Part shown: in pieces, positions 55,161 through 62,593 of the stretch
How positions within the stretch are numbered: position 1 is the stretch's first letter
Layout of the letters: every line of letters begins with the position of its first letter
Source: Actinotalea subterranea
Lineage (GTDB): Bacteria > Actinomycetota > Actinomycetes > Actinomycetales > Cellulomonadaceae
Direction: 5' to 3'
Length of the DNA stretch: 64,000 nucleotides
Assembly: GCF_008364845.1 (NCBI RefSeq)
Contig: NZ_VTTP01000002.1
Span: forward strand, 372,001 to 436,000
Made by a program: the position numbers and the translations under genes
The notes under the pieces: model-generated
Databases searched by the model: none
The model's input: only the letters and a program-made list of their open reading frames with translations
Told to the model about the DNA's origin: nothing

Positions 55161-57187
55161 GCTACGTGTTCGACCCCCTGGTGCCGCGGCCGATCGACCT
55201 GCCGACGGTCGTCCACCTCGGTGCGCCGACGGACGTCGAGGGGCTCCGTGACCTCGACGACGCGAAGATCTTCGCCGCGCCGGACAACCCCGTGCAGTGG
55301 TCGGCGTGGCGCGAGCGCCTCCACACGTGGCGCTCCGACGCCCGCGTGCGCCACGCGTACAGCGACGCCGCGTACCGGCGCGAGGGTGCGGCGTGGGCCG
55401 CGACCTGCCACGCGGTCGCGCAGGTGTGGCTGTGGGACGAGCTCCTCTACTCGTTCGAGGAGCACCGGTTCACGCCCGAGCGGCTCCTCGCGGACGCCGA
55501 GCGCTTCGGTGGCCTGGACGCCGTCGTGCTGTGGCACGCGTACCCCGTCATCGGCATCGACGACCGCAACCAGTGGGACTTCTACCGGGACGTCCCCGGC
55601 ATCCACGGGCTCGTCGCGGACCTGCACGCCGCGGGGCTGCGGGTGTTCGTCGACTACAACCCGTGGGACGTCGGCACCCGGCGGGGCCGCGACGACGTGA
55701 CCGAGCTCGCCGAGCTCGTCGCCGACCTCGGGGCGGACGGGGTGTTCCTCGACACCCTCAAGAAGGCCGAGCCGGAGCTCGTCGAACGGCTCGAGCGCGC
55801 GCGGCCGGGCGTCGTGCTCGAGGGCGAGTCCAAGCTTCCGGTCGCGCGGGTCGCCGACCACGCGCTCTCGTGGGCCCAGTTCTTCGCCGACAGCCCCGTC
55901 CCCGGCGTGCTGCGCGCGCACTGGTACGAGCGTCGCCACATGCAGCACCACGTGCGGCGGTGGCACCGGGACCACGGCGAGGAGCTGCGCTCGGCGTGGC
56001 TCAACGGTGTGGGCGTCATGGTCTGGGAGGTCGTCTTCGGCGTCTGGGTCGGCTGGAACCCGCGCGACGCGTCGACGCTGGCACGCATGCTCACGGTCCA
56101 GCGCGCAGCGGCGGACCTGCTCCTCGACGGCGAGTGGACGCCGCTCGCCCCGCTCGCCCCGGGAGCGTTCGAGGCCGGTGTGGTCGCGTCGGCGTTCGCA
56201 CGTGACGGCGTGACGTTGTGGACCCTCGCGAACCGCGGCTCGTCCGACGCCGTCGGGCCATGGGTCGAGGTGGGCGAGGGGCGTGTGGTGGACCTCCTCG
56301 GGCCGGACACGCCCGACGGCGTCGTCGTCCCCGCCGGGAGCGTCGCCGCGGTGCTGCACCTCGCGCCCGGTGTCGCGGAGCCGGGGTGGGTCGCCCAGGT
56401 ACGCGCGACGGCCGCCGCCCGGCCGCACGACGCCGACGCCTCGTTCCCGCACCGGGTCGCCCGACGCGTGGGCCCGCCGTCGCCGGTGGCCGTCGCCCAC
56501 GCGGACGTCCCGGGCGACGCGGTCGTGGTGCCTGCAGGGGAGTACGTGCTCACGGTGCGCTACCGGGCGCGCGAGACCGGGATGTACCAGGGGGCGCCGT
56601 ACGTCGACGAGTGGAAGCCCCTGCCCCCGCGGCTGCACGACGCGCGGACCCTTCAGCGTGACGGCGCCCTCGAGCGTCCCGTCGCCGTCGCGTCCCGCGA
56701 CGTCACGAACGCCGAGTTCGCCGCGTTCCTGACCGCCACCGGCTACCGACCCGCCGTCGGGCACCGGTTCCTGGCGGGCTGGGACGACGGACGCCCGCCC
56801 GTGGGCCGCGAGCACGAGCCCGTGACCCACGTGGACCTGGGGGACGCCCGCGCGTACTGCGCGTGGCGGGGCGGTCGGCTGCCGACGGAGGACGAGTGGC
56901 AGCTCGCGGCGCAGGCCCTGGCGACCGGCCGCGCGACGTCCGGGCCATCCGTACCGCCCGGCCCGCGGGTGTGGAGCTGGACCGAGAGCGAGCACAGCGA
57001 CGGACGCAGCCGCTTCGTGATGCTCAAGGGCGGTGCGGACCACGTGTCGCAGGGCTCGGAGTGGTACGTCGACGGCGGTCCGCAGGACCCGTCGTTCGCG
57101 CTCAAGCTCCTGCTGCCCGGCCTGGGCGTCGCACGCAGCGCGAGCATCGGCTTCCGGTGCGCCTGGACGCTGGAGGAGGCACCGTGA
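55157..57187 (+). CDS. Glycosidase-like TIM-barrel fused to FGE/sulfatase-modifying-like domain
   Basis: A 676-residue protein with no signal peptide. The N-terminal ~400 residues look like a glycoside-hydrolase barrel: FVDYNPWDVGTRRGRDD, ADGVFLDTLKKAEPEL and GVVLEGESKLPVARVAD contain candidate catalytic Asp/Glu residues. Residues ~500-676 form an FGE/SUMF1-like domain (ASRDVTNAEFAAFLTATGYRP, YCAWRGGRLPTEDEWQLAAQ, SIGFRCAW). The catalytic Cys pair of true formylglycine-generating enzymes is not seen, so this domain is probably for binding. GTG 55157 overlaps the ribokinase stop. Substrate unknown. Confidence 0.75.
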   Translation: MSYVFDPLVPRPIDLPTVVHLGAPTDVEGLRDLDDAKIFAAPDNPVQWSAWRERLHTWRSDARVRHAYSDAAYRREGAAWAATCHAVAQVWLWDELLYSFEEHRFTPERLLADAERFGGLDAVVLWHAYPVIGIDDRNQWDFYRDVPGIHGLVADLHAAGLRVFVDYNPWDVGTRRGRDDVTELAELVADLGADGVFLDTLKKAEPELVERLERARPGVVLEGESKLPVARVADHALSWAQFFADSPVPGVLRAHWYERRHMQHHVRRWHRDHGEELRSAWLNGVGVMVWEVVFGVWVGWNPRDASTLARMLTVQRAAADLLLDGEWTPLAPLAPGAFEAGVVASAFARDGVTLWTLANRGSSDAVGPWVEVGEGRVVDLLGPDTPDGVVVPAGSVAAVLHLAPGVAEPGWVAQVRATAAARPHDADASFPHRVARRVGPPSPVAVAHADVPGDAVVVPAGEYVLTVRYRARETGMYQGAPYVDEWKPLPPRLHDARTLQRDGALERPVAVASRDVTNAEFAAFLTATGYRPAVGHRFLAGWDDGRPPVGREHEPVTHVDLGDARAYCAWRGGRLPTEDEWQLAAQALATGRATSGPSVPPGPRVWSWTESEHSDGRSRFVMLKGGADHVSQGSEWYVDGGPQDPSFALKLLLPGLGVARSASIGFRCAWTLEEAP

Positions 57188-58392
57188 GCGTCTCGCGCGA
57201 CCCGGCCGACGGCCCGCTCGCGGGTCTGCGCGTCCTCGACGTCTCCACGCTGTTCGCGGGGCCCATGGCGGCGATGCACCTCGGCGACATGGGCGCCGAC
57301 GTGGTCAAGGTCGAGCACCCGCGCCGCCCCGACCCGTCGCGCGGCCACGGCGCCACGAAGGACGGCGTGAACCTGTGGTGGAAGACGCTGGGCCGCAACA
57401 AGCGCGCGGTGACGGCCGATCTGAGCTCGCCGGGTGGCCGCGAGGTCCTCGAGCGGCTCGCCGCGCGCGCCGACGTCATGATCGAGAACTTCCGCCCCGG
57501 GACCCTCGAACGCTGGGGCCTGGGCTACGACGTGCTCTCGGCGGCGAACCCCGGGCTCGTCCTCGCACGCGTGAGCGGGTTCGGGCAGGTGGGCCCGTAC
57601 CGGTCGCGGCCGGGCTTCGGGACGCTTGCGGAGGCCATGAGCGGGTTCGCGGCGATGACGGGCGAGCCCGACGGCCCACCGACCCTCCCGCCCTTCGGGC
57701 TCGGCGACGGCATCGCGTCCCTCGCGACGGCGTACGCGGTCATGGTCGCTCTGCACGCGCGTGCCGCGTCGGGGCGCGGGCAGGTCGTGGACATCGCGAT
57801 CATCGAGCCGATCCTCGCGATGCTCGGGCCGCAGATCACCCGGTGGGACCAGCTCGGCACCGTCCAGCCCCGCACCGGCAACCGGTCCGCGAACAACGCG
57901 CCCCGCAACACGTACCGCACGAGCGACGGCCACTGGCTCGCGGTCTCGACGTCCGCGCAGTCCATCGCGGAGCGCGTCATGACCCTCGTGGGGCGGCCCG
58001 ACCTCGCGGCCGAGCCCTGGTTCGCGACGGGTGCGACGCGGGCGTTGCACGCGGACGAGCTCGACGCGGCCGTCGGCGGGTGGATCGCCGGGCGTTCACG
58101 GGACGAGGTGGTCGCGGCGTTCGAGGCCGCGCAGGCGGCGGTCGCGCCCGTCTACGACGCCTCGGACATCGTCGCGGACCCCCAGTTCCAGGCGCTCGGC
58201 ACCATCCACGAGATCGACGACCCGGAGCTGGGCCCGATGCGGATGCAGGGCCCGCTCTTCAGGCTCTCGGACGACGACGCCGTCCTCTCCTTCACGGGAC
58301 GGGCGCACGGCGCCGATACCGACGCCGTGCTCGCCGAGCTCGGCTACACGTCCGAGCAGGTCACGGCCCTGCGCGAGGCCGGTGCGGTGTGA
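57184..58392 (+). CDS. Class III CoA-transferase (CaiB/BaiF family)
   Basis: A 402-residue CoA-transferase. GLRVLDVSTLFAGPMAAMHLG with the following GADVVKVEHP is the family N terminus; the catalytic Asp is expected near GLGDGIASLATAYAV, and VMIENFRPGTLERWGLGYD is also diagnostic. GTG 57184 overlaps the preceding stop. Next to a CitE-like lyase, it probably activates a dicarboxylate or hydroxyacid to its CoA ester, as in citramalate, malate or itaconate catabolism. Confidence 0.9.
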   Translation: MSVSRDPADGPLAGLRVLDVSTLFAGPMAAMHLGDMGADVVKVEHPRRPDPSRGHGATKDGVNLWWKTLGRNKRAVTADLSSPGGREVLERLAARADVMIENFRPGTLERWGLGYDVLSAANPGLVLARVSGFGQVGPYRSRPGFGTLAEAMSGFAAMTGEPDGPPTLPPFGLGDGIASLATAYAVMVALHARAASGRGQVVDIAIIEPILAMLGPQITRWDQLGTVQPRTGNRSANNAPRNTYRTSDGHWLAVSTSAQSIAERVMTLVGRPDLAAEPWFATGATRALHADELDAAVGGWIAGRSRDEVVAAFEAAQAAVAPVYDASDIVADPQFQALGTIHEIDDPELGPMRMQGPLFRLSDDDAVLSFTGRAHGADTDAVLAELGYTSEQVTALREAGAV

Positions 58393-59255
58393 GCGCCGTG
58401 CCCGCGCCGGGCTCGGCGCCCGGACCCCGCCCCGTCCTGACGCTCCTCTACGCGCCCGCGGACCGGCCCGACCGCGCCGCCAAGGCCCTCGCGAGCGACG
58501 CCGACGTGGCTGTCCTCGACCTCGAGGACGCCGTGGCGCCCGCCCACAAGGATGCGGCGCGGGAGTCACTGGTCCCGCTCCTGGGCGCGATCGACCCGGC
58601 CGTGCGCCGCGTCCAGGTCCGGGTCAACGGCCGTGGCACACCGTGGCACGACGCCGACGTGCTCGCCGTCGCCGCGCTGCCGCCCGACGTCGGTGCCCGG
58701 GTCCCGAAGGTCGAGGACCCGGACACCGTGCGCGCGCTCGCCGCGACGCTGCCCGGCCGCGCGCTGCACCTGATCGTCGAGTCCGCGCTCGGCGTGGAGC
58801 GCGCGTTCGAGCTCGCGTCGGCGTCGGGCCAGGTCGCGACGCTCGGCCTGGGGGAGGCCGACCTGCGCGCCGACCTGGGGGTGAGCGACGACGCCGGGCT
58901 CGCGTGGGCGCGGAGCCGCGTCGTCGTCGCTGCCCGGGCCGCCGGTCTGCCCGCACCGACGATGTCGGTCCACCCCCATGTCCGCGACGTCGACGGCCTG
59001 GTCGCGTCCTGCCGTGCCGGGCGTGCGCTCGGCTTCCTGGGCCGGGCGGCCATCCACCCCGCCCAGCTCGCACCGATACGTGCCGCCTTCCGCCCGACGG
59101 ACGCCGAGGTCGAGCGCGCGCAGGAGGTCCTGGACCGGGTCGCGCAGGCCCACAGCGCCGGCGTGGGCGCGTTCGTGCTCGCCGACGGCACGTTCCTCGA
59201 CGCCGCGATGGTCGCGCAGGCCCGCACCGTCGTCGCGCTCGCGCACCTCCCGTAG
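58389..59255 (+). CDS. HpcH/HpaI aldolase, CitE-type CoA-ester lyase
   Basis: A 288-residue TIM-barrel lyase of the CitE group. LTLLYAPADRPDRAAKAL, DVAVLDLEDAVAP (metal-binding Glu/Asp), VRVNGRGTPWHDAD and LIVESALGVERAFELA are family motifs; GFLGRAAIHPAQL is typical near the C terminus. Family reactions split malyl-CoA or citramalyl-CoA to acetyl-CoA plus glyoxylate or pyruvate. GTG 58389 overlaps the CoA-transferase stop, so the two likely act in sequence. Confidence 0.9.
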   Translation: MSAVPAPGSAPGPRPVLTLLYAPADRPDRAAKALASDADVAVLDLEDAVAPAHKDAARESLVPLLGAIDPAVRRVQVRVNGRGTPWHDADVLAVAALPPDVGARVPKVEDPDTVRALAATLPGRALHLIVESALGVERAFELASASGQVATLGLGEADLRADLGVSDDAGLAWARSRVVVAARAAGLPAPTMSVHPHVRDVDGLVASCRAGRALGFLGRAAIHPAQLAPIRAAFRPTDAEVERAQEVLDRVAQAHSAGVGAFVLADGTFLDAAMVAQARTVVALAHLP

Positions 59256-59262
59256 CCGACCT

Positions 59263-59305
59263 GCCGCACGCACGTCAGCCCACCCGCCGCACGCACGTCA
59301 GCCCA
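59263..59305 (+). repeat. 20-bp direct duplication before the esterase gene
   Basis: GCCGCACGCACGTCAGCCCA occurs twice (59263-59282 and 59286-59305; period 23 nt) in the 76-nt gap before the secreted esterase. It may be a small duplication or a paired binding site. Confidence 0.7.
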
Positions 59306-59331
59306 GTCCCAGGTTCTCGAAGGAGAGACAC

Positions 59332-61482
59332 ATGGCACGGACCCGACCACGCCTCGTCGCAGCGCTCGCCGCCACCGCGGTGGCCGCCGCAGGCGTCCTC
59401 CTCGCCGTCCCGGCGCTCGCCGTCGAGAAGGGCACGGTGCTCACCGCCCAGGCGACCTCGACCGCGGTGGGCACGATCGACTACACGGTCTACCTCCCAC
59501 CCGGCTACGACGACGACGAGCGGGAGTACCCGACGCTCTACCTGCTGCACGGCCGCGGCGACACGCAGGCGGCGTGGCAGCGCGTCACGACCGACCTCGA
59601 CGAGCTCATCGCTGGCGGCTCGGTGCAGCCGATGGTCGTCGTCATGCCGGACGCCCCGTGGAACGAGCGTGGCCACTGGTACACCGACTCGAAGTACCGC
59701 CCGGGCCGGTCGGGTGGCGAACCGGGTGTCGCCGTCGAGACGGCCTTCACGCGGGACCTCGTCGACCACGTCGACGCGACCTACCGCACCGCCGACGACC
59801 GCGCCGCGCGTGCCGTGGGCGGGTACTCGATGGGTGGCGCCGGAGCGCTGCGCTTCGTCCTGGCCCACCAGGACACGTTCTCCGCGGCGATCGTCCTCTC
59901 CGCCGCCGTCTACGTGCCGCAGCCGCCCCGCGACTCCTCGGTGCGCGACTACGGGGCGTACGGCGAGGGGCGCCGGCTGTTCTCGTCGCACCGCTACCGC
60001 GAGCTCGCGTACCCCGCGGCGATGGACGACCTCGACCCCGCGCTGCCCGTCCACCTCTTCATCGCCGTGGGTGACGACGAGTGGGCCAACCCGGACCCGC
60101 GCGACGCGGAGCACGACCTCGACCTGGAGTCCGCCCAGCTCTACAACGCGGCCAGGCGCGTCCCGGGCATCACGGCCGAGCTGCGGGTGCTCAACGGGGG
60201 TCACGACTGGGACGTGTGGCAGCCGGCATTCCGTGAAGGTCTCGTCGACGTGTCTGCGCGCCTGCGCACCGCCGAGCCCGAGCCGTGGGAGGCCTCGCTC
60301 ACGGGGAGCGCTGCGGACGACCGCACGGGTGGCCTCGTCGTCGACGCCGACGCGCAGACCCTCGTCATGAACGCCGGGGCGTCGCTCGACGGGCGCCCGC
60401 ACGCAGGCGGCCTCGACGTCACCGTCACACGCCGCGACGCTGCCGGCGAGGTCGCCTGGCAGCAGAGCGTCGCGACGTCCGCCAACGACCGCGCCTACGG
60501 CGCCGTGCCCGGCGCGCACGGGTCCGTCCTCGTCGCCGGCTACACCCGCGGGAACCTGGACGGCGCCCATCCCTCGGGCGCGACCGACGACGGGTTCGTG
60601 GCGGCGCTCGACGCCGACGGGCAGCGCACCTGGACCCTTCAGACGGGTGACGGCTCGGCGGCCGACCGCTTCTACGCGGTGGCCTCCGACGGCGCGGGCG
60701 GCGCGTACGTCGCCGGCTACACGGGCGGCAGCTTCGCCGGGACACCCGGCGCGGGGGACAAGGACGCCGTCGTCGCGCGCGTCTCGGCCACCGGCGAGCT
60801 CCTCTGGTCGCGCCAGCTCGGGGGAGCAGGCGAGGACAAGGGCCTCGCGGTCACTGCGACCGCCGACGGCGTGTGGGTCGCCGGCAGCACGAGCGGCGCG
60901 ATGCCCGAGCAGGCGCACGCGGGTGGCCTCGACGGCTGGGCCGCGCTCCTGACGGACGCCGGGGAGCTCACCTGGCTCGACCAGGTCGGCACGTCGTCGA
61001 CTGACCAGGTCACCGGGTTGGTCGCGCGTCCCGACGGCTCCGTGGTCGCCGTCGGTCACACCGCGGGCGACCTCGGGACGCCCTCACGCGGCGAGAACGA
61101 CGTCCTGGCGCGGGCATACGGCGCCGGTGGCGACGTGCTGTGGACCCGCCAGGTGGGCACCGCGCAGGACGACCGCGGCGTCACGGGCGTGGCCGGGGAG
61201 GACGGGACGCTCTCGCTCGTCGCCACGACCTACGGCGCGCTGGGCGTGCAGGCCGGCGGCCTGGACGTCGCGATCGTGCCGCTGGGCGCGGACGGAACCC
61301 CGGGTGCGGCCCGTCAGGTCGGCTCCACCGAGCGCGACGGCGCGGACGAGTGGGACGAGGCCAACCTGATGGCGGTCCGGGGCGCCGACGGCTCGGTGTG
61401 GCTCACCGGGGTGACGTTCGGTGCGCCGGCGGGTGCGACGAACGCGGGCGCGGGCGACGTCTTCACGATGCGCGTGGGCTGA
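59332..61482 (+). CDS. Secreted esterase with C-terminal beta-propeller-like repeats
   Basis: A 716-residue exported protein. A signal peptide (about 1-30, LVAALAATAVAAAGVLLAVP, cleavage near ALA-VEKG) is followed by an esterase domain (about 40-310) with YLLHGRGDT, the nucleophile motif GGYSMGGAG and the late NGGHDWDVW. This is the esterase-D/feruloyl-esterase (CE1) fold. Residues ~320-716 carry repeated strands with VAGYTGGSF-, VAGSTSGAMP- and VAVGHTAGDL-like units, as in SBBP propellers. AAGGAGA precedes ATG 59332. It may release esters from plant cell wall outside the cell. Confidence 0.85.
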   Translation: MARTRPRLVAALAATAVAAAGVLLAVPALAVEKGTVLTAQATSTAVGTIDYTVYLPPGYDDDEREYPTLYLLHGRGDTQAAWQRVTTDLDELIAGGSVQPMVVVMPDAPWNERGHWYTDSKYRPGRSGGEPGVAVETAFTRDLVDHVDATYRTADDRAARAVGGYSMGGAGALRFVLAHQDTFSAAIVLSAAVYVPQPPRDSSVRDYGAYGEGRRLFSSHRYRELAYPAAMDDLDPALPVHLFIAVGDDEWANPDPRDAEHDLDLESAQLYNAARRVPGITAELRVLNGGHDWDVWQPAFREGLVDVSARLRTAEPEPWEASLTGSAADDRTGGLVVDADAQTLVMNAGASLDGRPHAGGLDVTVTRRDAAGEVAWQQSVATSANDRAYGAVPGAHGSVLVAGYTRGNLDGAHPSGATDDGFVAALDADGQRTWTLQTGDGSAADRFYAVASDGAGGAYVAGYTGGSFAGTPGAGDKDAVVARVSATGELLWSRQLGGAGEDKGLAVTATADGVWVAGSTSGAMPEQAHAGGLDGWAALLTDAGELTWLDQVGTSSTDQVTGLVARPDGSVVAVGHTAGDLGTPSRGENDVLARAYGAGGDVLWTRQVGTAQDDRGVTGVAGEDGTLSLVATTYGALGVQAGGLDVAIVPLGADGTPGAARQVGSTERDGADEWDEANLMAVRGADGSVWLTGVTFGAPAGATNAGAGDVFTMRVG

Positions 61483-61515
61483 CCCGGCACGCGTCACGTG
61501 GCGTCCGGGCGAGAC

Positions 61516-61558
61516 GCCGCGACGGCCCGGTCACCTGAGGGTGGCCGGCCGTCGCGGC
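61516..61558 (+). terminator. Terminator after the esterase gene
   Basis: 12-bp perfect outer arms (61516-61527 and 61547-61558) form a GC-rich hairpin with a partly paired 19-nt interior, 33 nt after the esterase stop. It likely ends the long sugar operon. Confidence 0.75.
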
Positions 61559-61626
61559 CTCGGCCCAGGACGGGCGCCCGCTAGCATGCGAGGTCGTCGC
61601 TGGCTCCGCGACGCTCCGAGGAGGTC

Positions 61627-62472
61627 GTGGCGGTGACAGGTCCCACGTCGGCGATGTCGGCCGAGCTCTACCAGACCATCGGTTCGCAGGTCGCGTCCGT
61701 CGCCCCGAGTGGGTGGACGGAGATCGTCGTCAACTACGCCCAGGTCGGGTGGATACTGCACGTGTCGGCGGTGTCCGGCCTAGCCAGCGGTGAGCGGGCG
61801 CCCGTGCAGGAGGTGCCGATGGGGGCGCTCATGGCGCTCGCCGACCTGCGCGATGCCTCGTACCAGCCGGGTGCCGGTACGTGGTTCGAGGCGAGGGTCG
61901 TCGTCCGCGCAGACCACACGATCACCGCTGAGTTCAACTACGACCGGCGTCCCCAGGCGGAGTTCGACACGAGCGCCTACGCGGCCGACCTCGAGAAGTT
62001 CCCACGCTCGCCCGCGGCGACCCCGGCCTGGTTGGCGGACGCGCTGGCGGCGCCTCCGACGTGGTACGGCATGCGGTGGCAGATCGACCTCACGCCCGGC
62101 GGGGCACCGCGACCGGAACCGATCGACGGGACGACGACCGACGAGGCCCGCGCGTGGTCTCGCGAGATCCTCCAGCGACTCATGTCGGCGGGACTGCACG
62201 TCACACCGGAGACGGACGAGGGCGAGGACGGTGCCGGGAACGTCACTGTCTACGACCAGCTCACGCTCGACATCGGTACCGGCTACATGGCGCTGAGCTT
62301 CTTCCGCGACCTGATCTTCTGGACCACCGAGGTCTTCGCTCACGACTGCGACGCGGCGACCTTCGAGTCCGTCGCACGGACCGTGCTCGCTGCCGTCGCA
62401 GGGGTCAGCGGGTACGTCCCGGAGCCCGACCACCTGTCGACCGACGAGAAGCGCCTCCTCGGGCTCGAGTAG
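61627..62472 (+). CDS. YezG/DUF600-like immunity-type protein
   Basis: A 281-residue soluble acidic protein. The N-terminal half (LYQTIGSQVASVAPSGWTEI, then AEFNYDRRPQAEFD and DLEKFPRSPAATPAWL) resembles the YezG/DUF600 family that neutralises LXG or polymorphic toxins. No toxin gene is seen next to it, so it may be an orphan immunity gene. The C-terminal part (about 140-281) is a second, less recognisable domain. GTG 61627; GAGGAGG is upstream. Function is inferred by resemblance only. Confidence 0.6.
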   Translation: MAVTGPTSAMSAELYQTIGSQVASVAPSGWTEIVVNYAQVGWILHVSAVSGLASGERAPVQEVPMGALMALADLRDASYQPGAGTWFEARVVVRADHTITAEFNYDRRPQAEFDTSAYAADLEKFPRSPAATPAWLADALAAPPTWYGMRWQIDLTPGGAPRPEPIDGTTTDEARAWSREILQRLMSAGLHVTPETDEGEDGAGNVTVYDQLTLDIGTGYMALSFFRDLIFWTTEVFAHDCDAATFESVARTVLAAVAGVSGYVPEPDHLSTDEKRLLGLE

Positions 62473-62510
62473 CCGTCTCGACGACTTGCACGCCGACCGA
62501 CGCCGGACGC

Positions 62511-62549
62511 ACGACGCCCCGGCCACCACGAGGGTGGCCGGGGCGTCGT
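62511..62549. terminator. Bidirectional terminator between immunity-like gene and glnA
   Basis: Perfect 17-bp arms (62511-62527 and 62533-62549) enclose the 5-nt loop ACGAG. It is located between the converging ends of the immunity-like gene (+) and glnA (-). Confidence 0.88.
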
Positions 62550-62593
62550 CCCAGCTGGCGCGGCTGCGGTCCTGACCCGCGAGCCGCTAGCAG

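Noticed and set aside
55157-57187. Formylglycine-generating enzyme activating a sulfatase
   Set aside because: The catalytic Cys pair is not visible and no sulfatase is nearby.
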